This document shows, piece after piece, positions 28,152-41,892 of a DNA stretch of 64,000 bases. The DNA is from Clusia tigrina (taxonomy: Eukaryota > Arthropoda > Insecta > Diptera > Clusiidae). The stretch's first letter is position 1. Each line of letters begins with the position of its first letter. The notes under the pieces are model-generated. The model was not told where the DNA came from, searched no databases, and worked only from the letters and a program-made list of their open reading frames with translations. The position numbers were made by a program, and so were the translations under genes. The stretch lies in NCBI GenBank assembly GCA_920105625.2, contig OV050032.1, positions 16,935,856 through 16,999,855 of the forward strand. Reading direction: 5' to 3'.

Positions 28152-28680
28152 TATGCTTGTGTGTGTGGCAGGGGAACTCTTCCTTGGAAAGTGTATGAGT
28201 GACAGGGGCCACAGTTTAGTTAAATCTTCCTTTTATTTCAATATTTTCCCTGAATTTTCTTTTATACCAAGCACTTATTCACCAGATTTTTTTTTTGAAA
28301 AATTTTATACACAAAAAGTAAAATAATCCTCTGGTTTGCCAAAAAATAATGTCAAATCTGACATGGCCTATCAACCGTTCACAATAGTTTGTTATACTCA
28401 ATTTAAATGGCAGAGGTGGGCTTATCAAGGTCCGCTGGCTTACATTAAGCACATTGGGGAAGCTGAGATGAAACATGTATTCTGTGAATGGTGCAATATT
28501 GGTTATGACTGAAGATGTTGCTGCAATACAATGCCAGATGATCGTGTTGAAAGCAAAGAGAGAGATACCGTGCAATTTGTGAGGGTGAGTAAAAGACAAA
28601 TAAACCAGCTGGTTGAAGAGTCGTAAATTTAAATGAATACAAACATTCCATCTTTTCTACACTTATTTTTTAAGTAGATT
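28152..28680. other. Upstream region of Pym
   Basis: Probable Pym promoter and 5'UTR. No open frame with recognisable features. Confidence 0.35.
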
Positions 28681-28683
28681 AAT

Positions 28684-28684
28684 A

Positions 28685-28752
<68 letters not shown>
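28684..28752. repeat. (ATT)n microsatellite
   Basis: About 22 nearly perfect ATT units, immediately before the tRNA-like sequence. Confidence 0.95.
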
Positions 28753-28761
28753 GTTCACCAC

Positions 28762-28833
28762 CTGCAATTAGCGTAGTTGTCTGGATGGACAGATTGCAAC
28801 AGCTGTAGACCCAGGTTCGATTCATGGGAGGGT
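28762..28833 (+). repeat. tRNA-like Pol III promoter module, possible SINE head
   Basis: TAGCGTAGTTG (28769-28779) fits the Pol III A box, and GGTTCGATTC (28814-28823) fits the B box. The offset of 45 nt matches a tRNA body. CCCA and TGGG flank the B box as a weak T-arm stem, but the acceptor and anticodon stems do not fold well, so this is not an intact tRNA. It sits directly after an (ATT)n tract and is followed by about 200 bp of non-coding sequence ending in a TTC run (about 28976-28988). A tRNA-derived SINE or tRNA pseudogene is the best reading. Confidence 0.5.
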
Positions 28834-28989
28834 TCATAATTGGTGTGCTGTTGATTTCTGAGACATAATAAAAATGCTTGGGGAAAAATTGCCTTTCATT
28901 GAAAGATCTCTGATGAGGACAAGTGGCGTGTCCGAAATAGCTATAAGATCTGCCAAAAAAATGTTTCAATAATTCTTCTTCTTCTTCTG

Positions 28990-30836
28990 AAAAATTATTA
29001 CGGTGGCATAACCACATACGCAATTGCAACTACTGTTGTAACTTGTCTTGTCAATAAATTCGTTACAAAAATAATCTTCATTATTATTATAAATAACAAT
29101 TAAAATTATAATTAAGAAGGCATTAGCTGGCAGGGCTATCGGCTTTAATATACATAATAAATGATAATGCTCATTATTAGTTTAAGTTTTGAAAGAACTA
29201 CATCTGGTTAGGATATTACCAGAAGCTGTTACTGTCATTGTTTTAGATTGAAATTTGACGGCTGAGAGTTGCAGCTTCAGCGCTATAATATTTAATTTAA
29301 GCGCAATCTTCAATGTACTCGGGAAGGCACGTGCTCCTCCATGTGTGCTATTTTTACTCATGAAAAATCAATTTATGCGCCTGGTATTTGCTTGGTAAGT
29401 ATGCAATTAATCTCTAACCTCGAATTGCTGTTCTACAAAAAGATGTACTAAAAAGTTATAAATATCCTTTAAGCCCATCATACAAATTGGAAGAAGAAGC
29501 ATATAGAACTGCTTGCAAAATCAGTGCCAAACATCAGATGTTTGTGTCTACAATATATCAAAACTATTTTTACAACAAAAATAATCAATAAACACTCTGG
29601 AGAGTTTTGGTTGTTGCTTCGCGCGAAAAACGTTTAAGTTTAACAAGTTGCGCATACATTAGAGTCCCACTGGAATTAGGGCTGAGTTTTATCCATAGAT
29701 ATCCTTCTTGTTTAATACAGTAATGTGTTGTGTAGTACAGACAGAACTATAATATCACTCTGCTGACAAAGAAGAATGTTGTAACGTGCATCCATAATAA
29801 AAATAATGTTGACATACGATATGGGAATCTCGTGGCTACTATTAATCGTCTCTAACTCATGCTGGCTTTTTGCAGATCTTGGAGAATTGTGTATGACAGG
29901 CTTTTGTTTTGCTAATTTTCAACAGCAGACTGCTTCTAAGTAATTACATTACGGAGTACAATATTACACAATTTTTCATCGTAGAATTGTTCCAAGTGTA
30001 TTTTCACATAAGCTCACTCAATCACTTTGAACATATCTTATTTAATATTTTCCTATTTTAGAAGGCTGAAGAATACATTTTTTATATGTCGAAATATTTT
30101 GTTCAATTTTCACATATTTTGCATAGCAGCAATTAATTATTATAGTTGGGCCTTAAAGCAACATTTTTGTTGCGCAATTCGCATCTTGACCAATTCACTG
30201 TTTCCGGTACAAACTACCCTAAAAAATGTGAATGGTTGATTATCCGTTTCCGATTTGACAACAACAACACGAAAGAAGGAGCACTTTCCACTCTTTCCAC
30301 TCTCTCCAAACAGCGGAACACTTGGGTTTCACACTCCAAAATTTGCAAGTCAATGCCTGCTTGTTTCGTATCTGCAATTCTCAAGGAACACACCCCTTAG
30401 TTTCACAAACGGAAAGCTTAAAAGCTCAAATACAGGACACAGTTTCAATTAAATATATATACATCCATATGTATGAACAGCTTTTGGAACTTTTCTTAGC
30501 TGCGCTGCGCAATTCTAAAATTATACGTATGTACGAGTATATGTGAAAATTATTTACTGCTGGTTGGAGTTTATTTTATTAGTATATTTAGGGGCGGAGC
30601 AGATATATTGATTTTTTCCCTAGGTGTAGCACTCAGTACTGAGCAGGTTGATAAGTTGTTTTTGGGCCGGTTTCAGATTCAGAGCAACAACAATGCTTAA
30701 TGTCTCGGGATCGTTGCTAAATTGACATGCAATAATCTGTGATTGTGTTAGTGGAGCGTTTAAATCAAAATTGCAGTGCGCAAAGGAGAAATACTCCTAT
30801 AAAAATAAAAGAAATTTTGACGAACTGCAGAAATGG
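28990..30836. other. Intergenic, no gene seen
   Basis: AT-rich spacer. Overlapping short open frames near 30146-30546 have no domain or splice support. Confidence 0.4.
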
Positions 30837-30838
30837 TA

Positions 30839-31207
30839 GATTCACGCTAGAGTATATCAAATTGGATATATCCGCATGTACCGGGCATTGCTAGATTTAT
30901 GCTAGCATATCAAATTGGATATATCCACATGTACCGGGCATTGTTAGATTGACGCTAGAGTATATCAAATTGGATATATCCGCATGTACCCGGCATTGCT
31001 TGATTGACGCTAGAGTATATCAAATTGTATATATCCGCATGTACCGGGCATTGCTAGATTGACGCTAGAGTATATCAAATTGGATATATCCACATCTACC
31101 GGGCATTGTTAGATTGACGCTAGAGTATATCAAATGGTATATATCCGCATGTATCGGGCATTGCTAGATTTATGCTAGCATATCAAATTGGATATATCCA
31201 CCTGTAC
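30839..31207. repeat. 55-bp minisatellite, about 6.6 copies
   Basis: Head-to-tail units of 55 bp, some a few bases shorter. Each holds the near-palindrome TATATCAAATTGGATATA followed by TCCGCATGTACCGGGCATTG. Copies differ at few positions, and two variant sub-types alternate (GACGCTAGAG versus TATGCTAGCA). The right edge breaks inside a unit near 31207. Confidence 0.95.
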
Positions 31208-32660
31208 ATACATAAGGATGTAGGGAACAGAATATTGGCGATTTATTTAAATTTGCTCTCTCTTGCTCTCAGTGCAACTAATATGGTACGTTCTTAAAGC
31301 TTTCAGTTGCGATGACAGACTTGGCGAAATCTGGCGATTGGATAACAGAATTCATCGATATTTCAAGCCCAAAACTGTGGGTGGGTTTCTGGTATCGCTT
31401 CTGGGTAATATGAAACTGAATTGACATCACTTAAATCAGGTCTAGGTCAAAATCATCTGATCAGTGGTGGAAAAACCCGTCAAGTAAAAAGCTCTTTTAT
31501 ATGCGAATAAAGCTGAACAAAATTATCGTATACAAAAGAGCTTTCTACGTGAGGAGTTATTCCCCCCCTTTTGTTACATCGTTGAACTTATGACTGAGGT
31601 TAAGAAGACCGGGGGAAATCGTTTGTAAAATCAATTGTTTCGGCATTTATTTATTAAAATCTTAAATATATGGGGTTTACAGGGCGTACCTATGAGAGCC
31701 TTCATTTTGATTGCTTGGTATTTACTATATTTGGCACATGCTATCTACAAATACGGTGATTTCCTATTGGAATCGTTAATGCCTGAATTTGGTGTATATT
31801 TCAAAACTGGGAAATATACACTTAAGCAATATATGCTGGATGTATAGTGAGGAATATATGAATTGTTGAGTCATGTTTCAACAACAATTCGATTAAACGT
31901 GTTAAAATATGTATTGAACTTCTTTAAAGCTTTTGGTAAATGAGGTGTTTATCAGTGAGAAGGACCGAGAGGGAGACCGAGTGAGTGAGTGAGTGAGTGA
32001 GTGAGTGTTATTGACAGAGTATGTACTTGGAGCATAAATGTATGCATGTTGCTCCCCTCATCTGAATATCTGTGGATTCACTGCTCAACAGTTTTACATG
32101 AACATGAATCTTGAATTTTTAATGAATGTTTTCGTTAGTATTAGTTCAGGATTAGAGGATCCTTCGGAACAATAAGAATGAGTTAGAGAACATCGAATAT
32201 TTTGTACAAACTTCCTTACTCTGCTTACGAGTATTGAAAAAGAATCACCACTTTCACGGCAAAAGTTGCATTTTATGATAAAATATTTCGAACAAAAATA
32301 GTTTCTTTTTTTTCAAATAAAAACTATCATTGGAACACCCTGTAAAATTGCATTTAAAAATAAATTAAATATTTATTCGCTAAGTGTTGAGTGGTTCGCT
32401 TTCGGTGCATACCACTTCCAATTGGTAAATCTTGCCTATCTAGTGCTACAGGATCCTTTGCTTTGTATCGTCACATCTGCAATGAAAGGAAATGGCGAAA
32501 GTGTGGTGTATAAGAAAAGGAAAAGAATGTTTGTGAAAGACAAATTGTAATAGTTACCGCCCCGACCCGCCCACTTAGAAAATACCGGGAAATATAATAA
32601 AGCAAATAAAGAACTTTTTTATACCTCTCAGCAACAAATTTTTTCTCTCTAAAAAGCTTT
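31208..32660. other. Intergenic, no gene seen
   Basis: Contains a short (GAGT)n run at 31978-32007. No supported gene. Confidence 0.4.
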
Positions 32661-32661
32661 G

Positions 32662-32758
32662 AAAGGATAGGAGGGAAGGAATAAGCTTCCCACAAAATAA
32701 AATCGTTTCAAGGATAGGAGGAAAGGAATAAGCTTCCCACAAAATAAAATCGTTTCAA
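32662..32758. repeat. Tandem duplication, about 48 bp x 2
   Basis: AGGATAGGAGG...GAATAAGCTTCCC...AAAATCGTTTCA occurs twice in a row with only one or two differences, indicating a recent duplication. Confidence 0.9.
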
Positions 32759-32814
32759 GCGAATTTTAGTTATAGTAGGCGTACAATGAGGCATACAGGC
32801 AGAAACTGAAGTTA

Positions 32815-33186
32815 TTAATGTTCGTATTGGGGGAGGAGATGAAGGTCTGTTTCTTCCTCGTTTACATATATATCAGAGAACACAGAGAAAGGAAAGTCTT
32901 TTTCGCTGCCAGCGTCCGTAGTGGACACACCACGATTCTGAGTGGATTCGTGTACAATGTCCGTCTGCTTTATTTCGCTGCTTTCCCGTTTGACGTTTAA
33001 GTTTCCTTTCTCTGTGCTCTCTGATATAATATATGGACGCATGGCCAAAATGGCATTGGCTAGAGCAGTGACTGAGATGGTATAATTGGAGAGGGTGAGA
33101 AAAACCATTGGCAGCGCTGTTCCAAGTTGGTAAGTCGTAGCAGCGAAACCATCGGAACTCGTCAAGTTAGCAATTTCGTAAAGTTA
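32815..33186 (-). other. Unassigned open frame with hydrophobic segment
   Basis: An open stretch of about 124 codons on the minus strand, downstream of the Kazal-protein gene. It encodes a hydrophobic segment (ALPMVFLTLSNYTISV) followed by a charged tail rich in Glu/Ser/Thr. There is no ATG at its 5' end and no splice site that joins it in frame to the Kazal exon. It may be part of that gene's 3'UTR, an exon of an unseen gene, or chance. Confidence 0.25.
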
Positions 33187-33260
33187 GCGACTTTGTTCTT
33201 GCACGCCTACACAAAATAATTGGAGTTTTTGGAGAGCTAAGACTGGTGAGTCGAGTCACA

Positions 33261-35531
33261 TTAATAAGTTGCGGGTAACCCACGGAAAAGGTCAGACGAT
33301 AGGTGCGCAATGGGGCGTAATGCCATTGTAAGGAGTCTGCGCTGCAATTCCACATCTATGCAAATAAATTATTCCTGAGTTTCGCTGGCGAAGCAAACAC
33401 ACCGCAATGAAGCGAAGCCGGAGTTAAAATCAGAGCTACGCTAATTGCGTTCCCGCCGCCAGCCCAAAGATTAAGCGCAGTCGCACACGCTTGGCACTGG
33501 TTGCGCGCTTGATAATTACCGCTGCGCCTACTTTCTCACAATTACATCTACCATTTGGGGTTTATACTACGAGTATTATACTAACCGATGTGCAGGCACG
33601 AAGCATAGCATTCCATTTGCGCCTCGCTGGTGTACATGTAGCCGTCTGAGCCGCAGACAACTTCTTCGTCGTCGTCTTGGACGTTGGCACATATTCTCTC
33701 GCAGTACTCTTCAGTGTCTTTTTGTGCGACTGGCGGCTCGGAGGTGCTCGCCGTTGCCCGCACCGGCACACGGCCGTAGTTATCCTGTGGATTGCAACGT
33801 TTTAATAATAATGCTACGCCGTCCATATCTGGTGGTACTTACCGAACTGGCCTCCTGCATGTCCTCGCCATCTTCGGGGTCATCGTTCAGTTCGCTGACC
33901 GGCTTCACCTCGCTGTAATTCGTGGTGGCGCTGGTGGGCGCACTTGGTGTTGATGGCGAACCGATGGACTTGTACCTCAGCTGGCCGAGTGGGGAGTTGG
34001 TGTAGGTGGATGGGACTGCGTCGCGCTCGGTAAACTCAAAGCGTAGCGGTTCGGGCGTGCGACTTTTTATGCCATTGTAGCGCGTGTCCGCATAGGACGC
34101 AGCAGGAGTGGTGGCTTGTGGGGGCAACGAACTGGGAACAATGTGCTTGACGGCCTTGTTGCCATCCGAGTTGACGACGAAGATATTATTGCCCGTCTGG
34201 TAGCTGCCGCGCACGATAGTGGTGCTGGGCGAAGGGTCCTGCTGGTAGTACAGCTGTGACACTTGCACGGGCTTCTTCAACGAGGCGGCGCCGCTGGTGT
34301 CCGTTATGGATTTGCTGTAGTGGAATTGGTGCGTTGACGGCTGATGCTGTGGCTGCTTGTGCTGGCGCCGCTCTAAATCCTCGTCTAGTTTCTTGTAGTT
34401 GGGCTCACGTCTGGGGAGGAAGTAGTCGTTGCTGTTCATGAACTGCAGATAGCTCTGCGCCTCCCTGTCCGCTGCTTCAGAGGTGGGGGCGTGATGGGCC
34501 TTGGAGTATACCGGCTGGTGTTGACCCGGTATGATGGACGCGAATTGGGAGCGTTCTATGAGGTCGGGGTCTTCGTACACGGAGTAGGACTGCAGGGAGG
34601 CTGGTTGCGAGTCTGGCTGCGGTTGAGCCAGAGCTGCTTGATATGGCTTGGTCTGTGGGTAGTTTGGACGCGCTGGCTGGTAAGGCGGCTGAGTTTGCGT
34701 GGCGTATGCCGGCAGTGCGTACTGTTCGCGTTGATTTAAATACTGCGCCGTTTCCTGTAGCTCGGTGTAGTGTTGTTGGTGTTGCTGCGGCAGCGGATGC
34801 TGCTTTACTTCGTGGTACTGAGGTGCGGGTTGTTGTGGCTGCTGGTGCTGCAAATACTCAGTGTATTGGTCGTGCTGATCGTTAACAGGACGCACAATGG
34901 CGTTGCCGTTGAAGGGTGGCGAGGCTTTAAAGTTTGGACTGTACTGCTTCAAAGGATACTGCACCAGGGCGTTGGGATGATGGCCGGCGGCAAATTGCGG
35001 TCGATAGATGCCACCTTTGCCAGCGCTGGTGAATGGTGGTGCTGTTTTAACGGGCGTGTAGCGAGCCGTCTTCACGGGGTCGTAGTTATAGTGCTGCAGG
35101 GCTGATAGCTGGGGTCCTGTTGGCACATTGTTCTGCACCCGGCGCAGCATTTGCGGGCGGGCGACGGCGCTCGGGTGTCTGTGATAGACCACTGGCATGC
35201 GTTGCGGTGGCCCCAGCGGAAATCGGTCGGAGCGCGAGAGAGTTTGCGGCGGTGCGCGGGCACGTTTAAATGACGGGTTCGCGAGGATTTTCATGACGCG
35301 ACCCGTACGAGGGGCACTCGCATTTACGATGGGCTCCGACGCCGAGTCCATCGCCATCGTTGGCGTGGAACTTGTGTAGCTGCTCGTTGTGGTCTCATTT
35401 GCGGTTTCGTTCGTGGCACACTCCACTCGACTGGGTTGTCCTGCAAGTGCCACCAGGGCCACAATAATGGCGAAAACTATTTGATAACCTGTCATTTTGC
35501 CCAATTTCAACCAACTTTCATAGAACTTCAC
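33261..35531 (-). CDS. Secreted Pro/Gln-rich protein with C-terminal Kazal-like domain
   Basis: I do not recognise the gene. Exon 1 (35531-33843, phase 0, donor TCG|GTAAGT) has 563 codons: an N-terminal signal sequence (hydrophobic core VFAIIVALVALAG, second possible start at Met13), N-x-T sites, then a long Pro/Gln/Tyr-rich region. Exon 2 (33784-33586, acceptor TCCACAG) encodes a Kazal-like block with C591 and C595, then VVCGSDGYMY and two further Cys. Its donor CATCG|GTTAGT is directly followed by an in-frame TAG if unspliced. The last exon is uncertain. The best acceptor (TTGCATAG, exon 33355-33261) gives 32 more codons (DVELQRRLL...) without the sixth Cys. An alternative acceptor (ATTGCAG) gives a short tail that does contain a Cys. 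Kazal domains usually inhibit serine proteases, but the repeat-rich body suggests an extracellular matrix or cuticle role. Function is inferred only. Confidence 0.75.
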
Positions 35532-36515
35532 ACAATGCTGCAGACTGATTTCACTTTTTCTGCTGTGGTCGCTCTAGAATTCGTCTGCCTCCGCCAGGTT
35601 TCGTGTGCTTGCTGGAAACAATTCTACGTCGTTGCGCGAATTCGTATTCAAACTATCGTCTTCTTTTCTCAACGGTCAGCGAGCGTTTGAAGCCGATCTT
35701 GCCGAATGTCTCTGCGCGTAGCCTGAGCTCCGCAAGACTTTTACCCAAAAAATTATAAAAAAGAAATATTTCTCATTTTCTTTGGAGTGTGTGTGTGTGT
35801 GTGTGTGTTTGTTTGTTTGGATTTTCTACTGTTGCTGCTTCTTCTGCGTTTGCATTTTTATGCAGTCGAGGTTCAGTGCCGAGGCGAACTCTGGCAGAGT
35901 TGCACAGTTGTCGTTGCCATTGTGTTGGCTTCCTCCACCACTGACTCGCGCTGTTGGCTACTTGCCGCTTGCCGCTTGCACTGAAGCTGCAAGTGTTTGT
36001 TGGTCTGGTTTCGCTCCGCAGATAAACTGGACTTTGCCAGTATATCGGATGTGCGCATATTCAGATGCTGGTGAGGCTGATGCGATGCTAACGTTGCTGG
36101 CCAAGCAAAGCAAACTGGCTCAAAGGAGAGCACAATTTCCAGGCGCTTGTATAATCATAATAGTTGCTGTAGGTGACTATGCAGGAAACTGCTGTACGGA
36201 TTGCAAAATAATGGTGATAATTGGGCACGGTGGGATCATACTGAAACCCGTTTTCTCAAATTATATTTATTGAATATTTTTCATGGACTCTATTTTATGT
36301 TGATAATACTTCTTGAAAGTTTTTATATAATTGGTAGCAGGGAAATTGATCAGAAAGATATAAGTTCAATATGCATTCAGTTTGTCCACTACATATGTTT
36401 GGAGCTATTGGAGCACTGCATCACCATTGTCATTGGATCACCACAAAGCATACTCAGTAAATCATTACGGGTAGTTTTGGAATACTATGAAAACTCAATA
36501 TACTTGCACTTAAAC
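35532..36515. other. Upstream region of the Kazal-protein gene
   Basis: Probable promoter and 5'UTR of the minus-strand gene, with a (TG)n run near 35788-35808. A plus-strand frame here (35782-36273) is Cys/Val-rich because of that run and is not considered a gene. Confidence 0.35.
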
Positions 36516-36518
36516 ACA

Positions 36519-38410
<1,892 letters not shown>

Positions 38411-38412
38411 TA

Positions 38413-38635
38413 AGCAATTGTTATTATTATTATTATTGTTGTTGTTCTTTTTCTTCCATCACTTCTTCGTCTTCTTCTTCACCTTCTTCTCCTTCTTCTT
38501 CTTTTATACTTCTTCTTCTTAATATTATTGTTGTTGTTGTTCTTCTTCTTCCACCTCTTCTTCTTCTTCTTCTTCTTCTTTTTCTTTTATACTTCTTCTT
38601 CTTAATATTATTGTTGTTGTTCTTCTTCTTCTTCC

Positions 38636-38666
<31 letters not shown>

Positions 38667-38760
38667 CTACTTCTTCTACTTCTTCTTAATATTATTGTTC
38701 TTCTTCTTCTGCTTCTTCTTCTTCTTTTCGACTTCTTCTTCTTAGTATTGTAGTTGTTGT
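38413..38760. repeat. TTC/TTG-rich low-complexity tract
   Basis: About 350 bp of (TTC)n interleaved with an AATATTATTGTTGTTG block that recurs about three times, giving a higher-order repeat of roughly 90 bp. The minus strand reads as Lys/Arg/Glu runs with no start of its own and is not a gene. Confidence 0.9.
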
Positions 38761-41520
38761 TGTTTTGTGCTTTCCGATTGCCATGAGAACGCCATATTCT
38801 CAAAAGTGAACTTAAACTCCACAACTGTCCCCTGTGGAAGCATCCTTCACTCCCCCGTCTTCTGAACGATTCTTGTCATTATTGTCACTGCCAACATTTG
38901 TGCCAGACTCGTGCCTGCCACACTGAATTGTAGCAGTTATGCTCTGCCTACATTCTCTGGCAGTAATTGCCTTGTCGCCACTGTAATCGTTCCCCAGATC
39001 TGAGTTCATTACTCGTACCATCCGAATTCTATGGACTGCTTGCGTGACTACATGTTCGGATGTTCTGTTGCTGGAAGCAGTCTCGTTGCTTCCAGTTTCT
39101 GGTACTTAACATCAATTTTGGAGGTTCCCTGCAAACTGATTATTTCGGCAGCTCGTTGAATGTTGCTCTGCTTTATTTCTGGGTTATGATCACACCTGCA
39201 GCTTCTCATTTTAGTGGTCGATACGTTTGCTTCTGTGTTTCGAGGCAACTAATAATGTGTTCCTTATATGACTGGGTACTTCATTTTCTCTTCTCGTCGC
39301 ACCCCATTGGATTCCTCTAATATTTCGTGGGGATGTTTGTGGTATTAGTGATGTTGAATATTTTGAAAATATACTTCGAAGACAATATTATTTGTCGAAG
39401 GGTTGAGATGGGAAGCTCATAGCTTCAATAACATATCTCCAGCCGTCGGATGCAGGTTCCTAGAGTAGCCAAAAGTAGCCAAAAGTAGCCTGTTCATTTG
39501 TGCTTGAGGTTAGCCAGATATTTTTAAAGTAGTCCTCCCTCGCCTGTAGCTTCTCTGCGAGTTGCTTGGTCTATAGGAGTATATGTCCTAAGCAGTCATG
39601 ACTGCTGTCCAGAATTTCATGAGTTGGTGATAGGATAGTGGCCTTCGATTCATTATAGTTATTTGGTTACTTTCGTGACTCATGACGGCGCCTACATTTT
39701 CCACTTTTAGAGTTCTTTGTCGCAGCTCCCACGGTTGTGGTGCATTATTGTCGGACGGTGGAAAAGTTTAAGGATAGTTTAATCAATCTTGGTGGATGTT
39801 CTATTAATCAGAGCAGTGGGGCTATATTCTTAGTGAAAGTAGCAAGGCCCAACATAATCCTATAAAGGAGAATGATCATATGTTTTACCTGTTGGGGTTG
39901 GGGACTTTGTGTCTGCTTCGACATTTCGCTGGATCTCAAAACTCATTTCAGAGACAAATGATATTATTGAAAACGTTAATTTCTTAATCACTTTTGGAAC
40001 ATGTACGGAAATCACTTCCGAAAATGTGTGAACACTTTTTGGAACTGACTTTTCTTCCATATTTTTATTCCATTTGAAAGTGAGACCATGTTGTTTACTT
40101 CTCTTTGTTGGAAATTTCTTATTTTTCTAACTTCGTGTCCAATTTTTAGGTTCAATTTTTCTGTGGGCTTTATTCTACCGATATTGGCGATTGTCATTTA
40201 TTTTGAATCTGCAAGTTTTGAAATTTAGATTATGGCGATTTTGGGCAAATATAAAATCCATAAATGCCATTTGGAAAGCTTCGGTTCTCCAGCGATTTGC
40301 TGGGACTCTTCGAGTATTCGAGTATTGGAGTAAACGTCGTAACGTTTGGATTCTTTGATCGCCTAGTTGAACACTGCTGGACGCTTAGTTTGAGCAATTG
40401 CTGCAGTCTCTTCCAATGCGAATCAAATGCTCGCTACTAATGATTCATATTAAAAATAGTTTCAGATACTCATGATTTTGATTCGTTTCGCATTGCTGGG
40501 AATTCTTCACCAGTTTTTAATGTCCGCACTCGTACAGTTCGCTTTGATGTTCACATCGTAAAGTTCACTTTTGTCCGCGATGTTGTGAATAACGGTCGCT
40601 TCTTTTCTGGTTTGGTGATTTAAATATGAATGCAGTCTCGAAAAAATGTTATTTTCTCTATAAACGTTTACTTCTGAAGAGCTGCCGAGGAAGCGCTGCC
40701 AAGCAGCAAACATTCCACAGCGAAAGTTTTTAATATTATTGATTGACTTCTTTTCTTCTTCGGCGCATTTCTTGACTCAGCCACATTTCACTTTGAATGA
40801 AAATCTCACACGTCATTTCACTTTTCATAAATTTCATAGAAGTAAACTGCGGAACACCAATTCTGGCATGGTGCCAGTTGACGAATGCTCTAGAAGCCGG
40901 CTGCAACACTTTAGAAGTTGTTTGCTCGTTTCTGATTCTGGTTCTCTTGACTCAGCTCTATTCGGCACTTCACAGCTGTTGATTTTCTTTTCTATTCCTC
41001 GCCTCCATAACACCTGATCACAATGGTCGAACAACTTACTTACTACGAACAACTGGCGTTTTCCTTTTATTCAAATTGTACTCGTATTCCGTGCCGTCTT
41101 GATGGATGCGCGTACCACTTGCGGCAGGTTGCGGAGTATTTGTGGATCATGTTTGGCTTTGGTGTGCTTCATAATTGCTACTACACTGCCAAAAAGGCCG
41201 GGTCCAATTGAGTACAGTTTAACACCAACACGAATTGGTTGCAATTCAGTGGCCCTGTGGCAAGGCGATGGTGACAGTCTCGAAATGTGGTTCCAACAGG
41301 TTTCATATTTCGTTCTTTCTATTCAATGATACAAGGACGCAAGCTGTGGGCTAAAATTGTAGCTCTAACTGCTGCCCTAAATATTCCTCAACTAATTCTG
41401 TGATATTTTGGTTTAAAAACATTTTGAAGAGATTATTCCAGCTTAAATTTTATTTTACTTGGATCTCTTCTGAAGAGCTCTATCCGAGTGTCATACGGTG
41501 TATGGTGTCCTTTGATCCTT
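38761..41520. other. Spacer with possible decayed coding sequence
   Basis: No intact gene. Several neighbouring minus-strand open stretches (e.g. 39860-40070, 40507-40713, 41071-41322) look more protein-like than chance but show no family motif and are broken by stops and frame changes. It may be an old transposon or pseudogene. Confidence 0.3.
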
Positions 41521-41522
41521 AT

Positions 41523-41892
41523 GATTACTATTCCTATACATACCATTCTGGTCTATTACCCATGGCTGACCCTACCATGTTCAGTGGGCAACCATACCAC
41601 AAATTTAAGTTGTTGTGATTACTATTCCTATACATAACATGCTGGTCTGTTCCCATAGGTGACCCTACCGTGTTTAGTGTGCAACCATACCACAAATTTA
41701 AGTTGTTGTGATTACTATTCCTATACATACCATTCTGGTCTATTCCCATAGGTGACCCTACCATGTTTTGTGTGGAACCATTCCACAAATTTAAGTTGTT
41801 GTGATTACTATTCCTATACATAACATTCTGGTCTGTTCCCATAGGTGACCCTACCGTGTTTAGTGTGCAACCATACCACAAATTTAAGTTCC
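41523..41892. repeat. 93-bp tandem repeat, 4 copies
   Basis: Copies begin at 41523, 41617, 41710 and 41803 (spacing 94, 93, 93). Since 93 is a multiple of three, the minus strand stays open and reads as repeats of 31 residues (NLNLWYGCTLNTVGSPMG...). A one-base insertion in the first plus-strand copy breaks it, and there is no ATG before it. Confidence 0.95.

Noticed and set aside
38525..38824. Arg/Lys/Glu-rich minus-strand frame
   Set aside because: Produced by the TTC-rich simple repeat; no start context, domain or splice sites.
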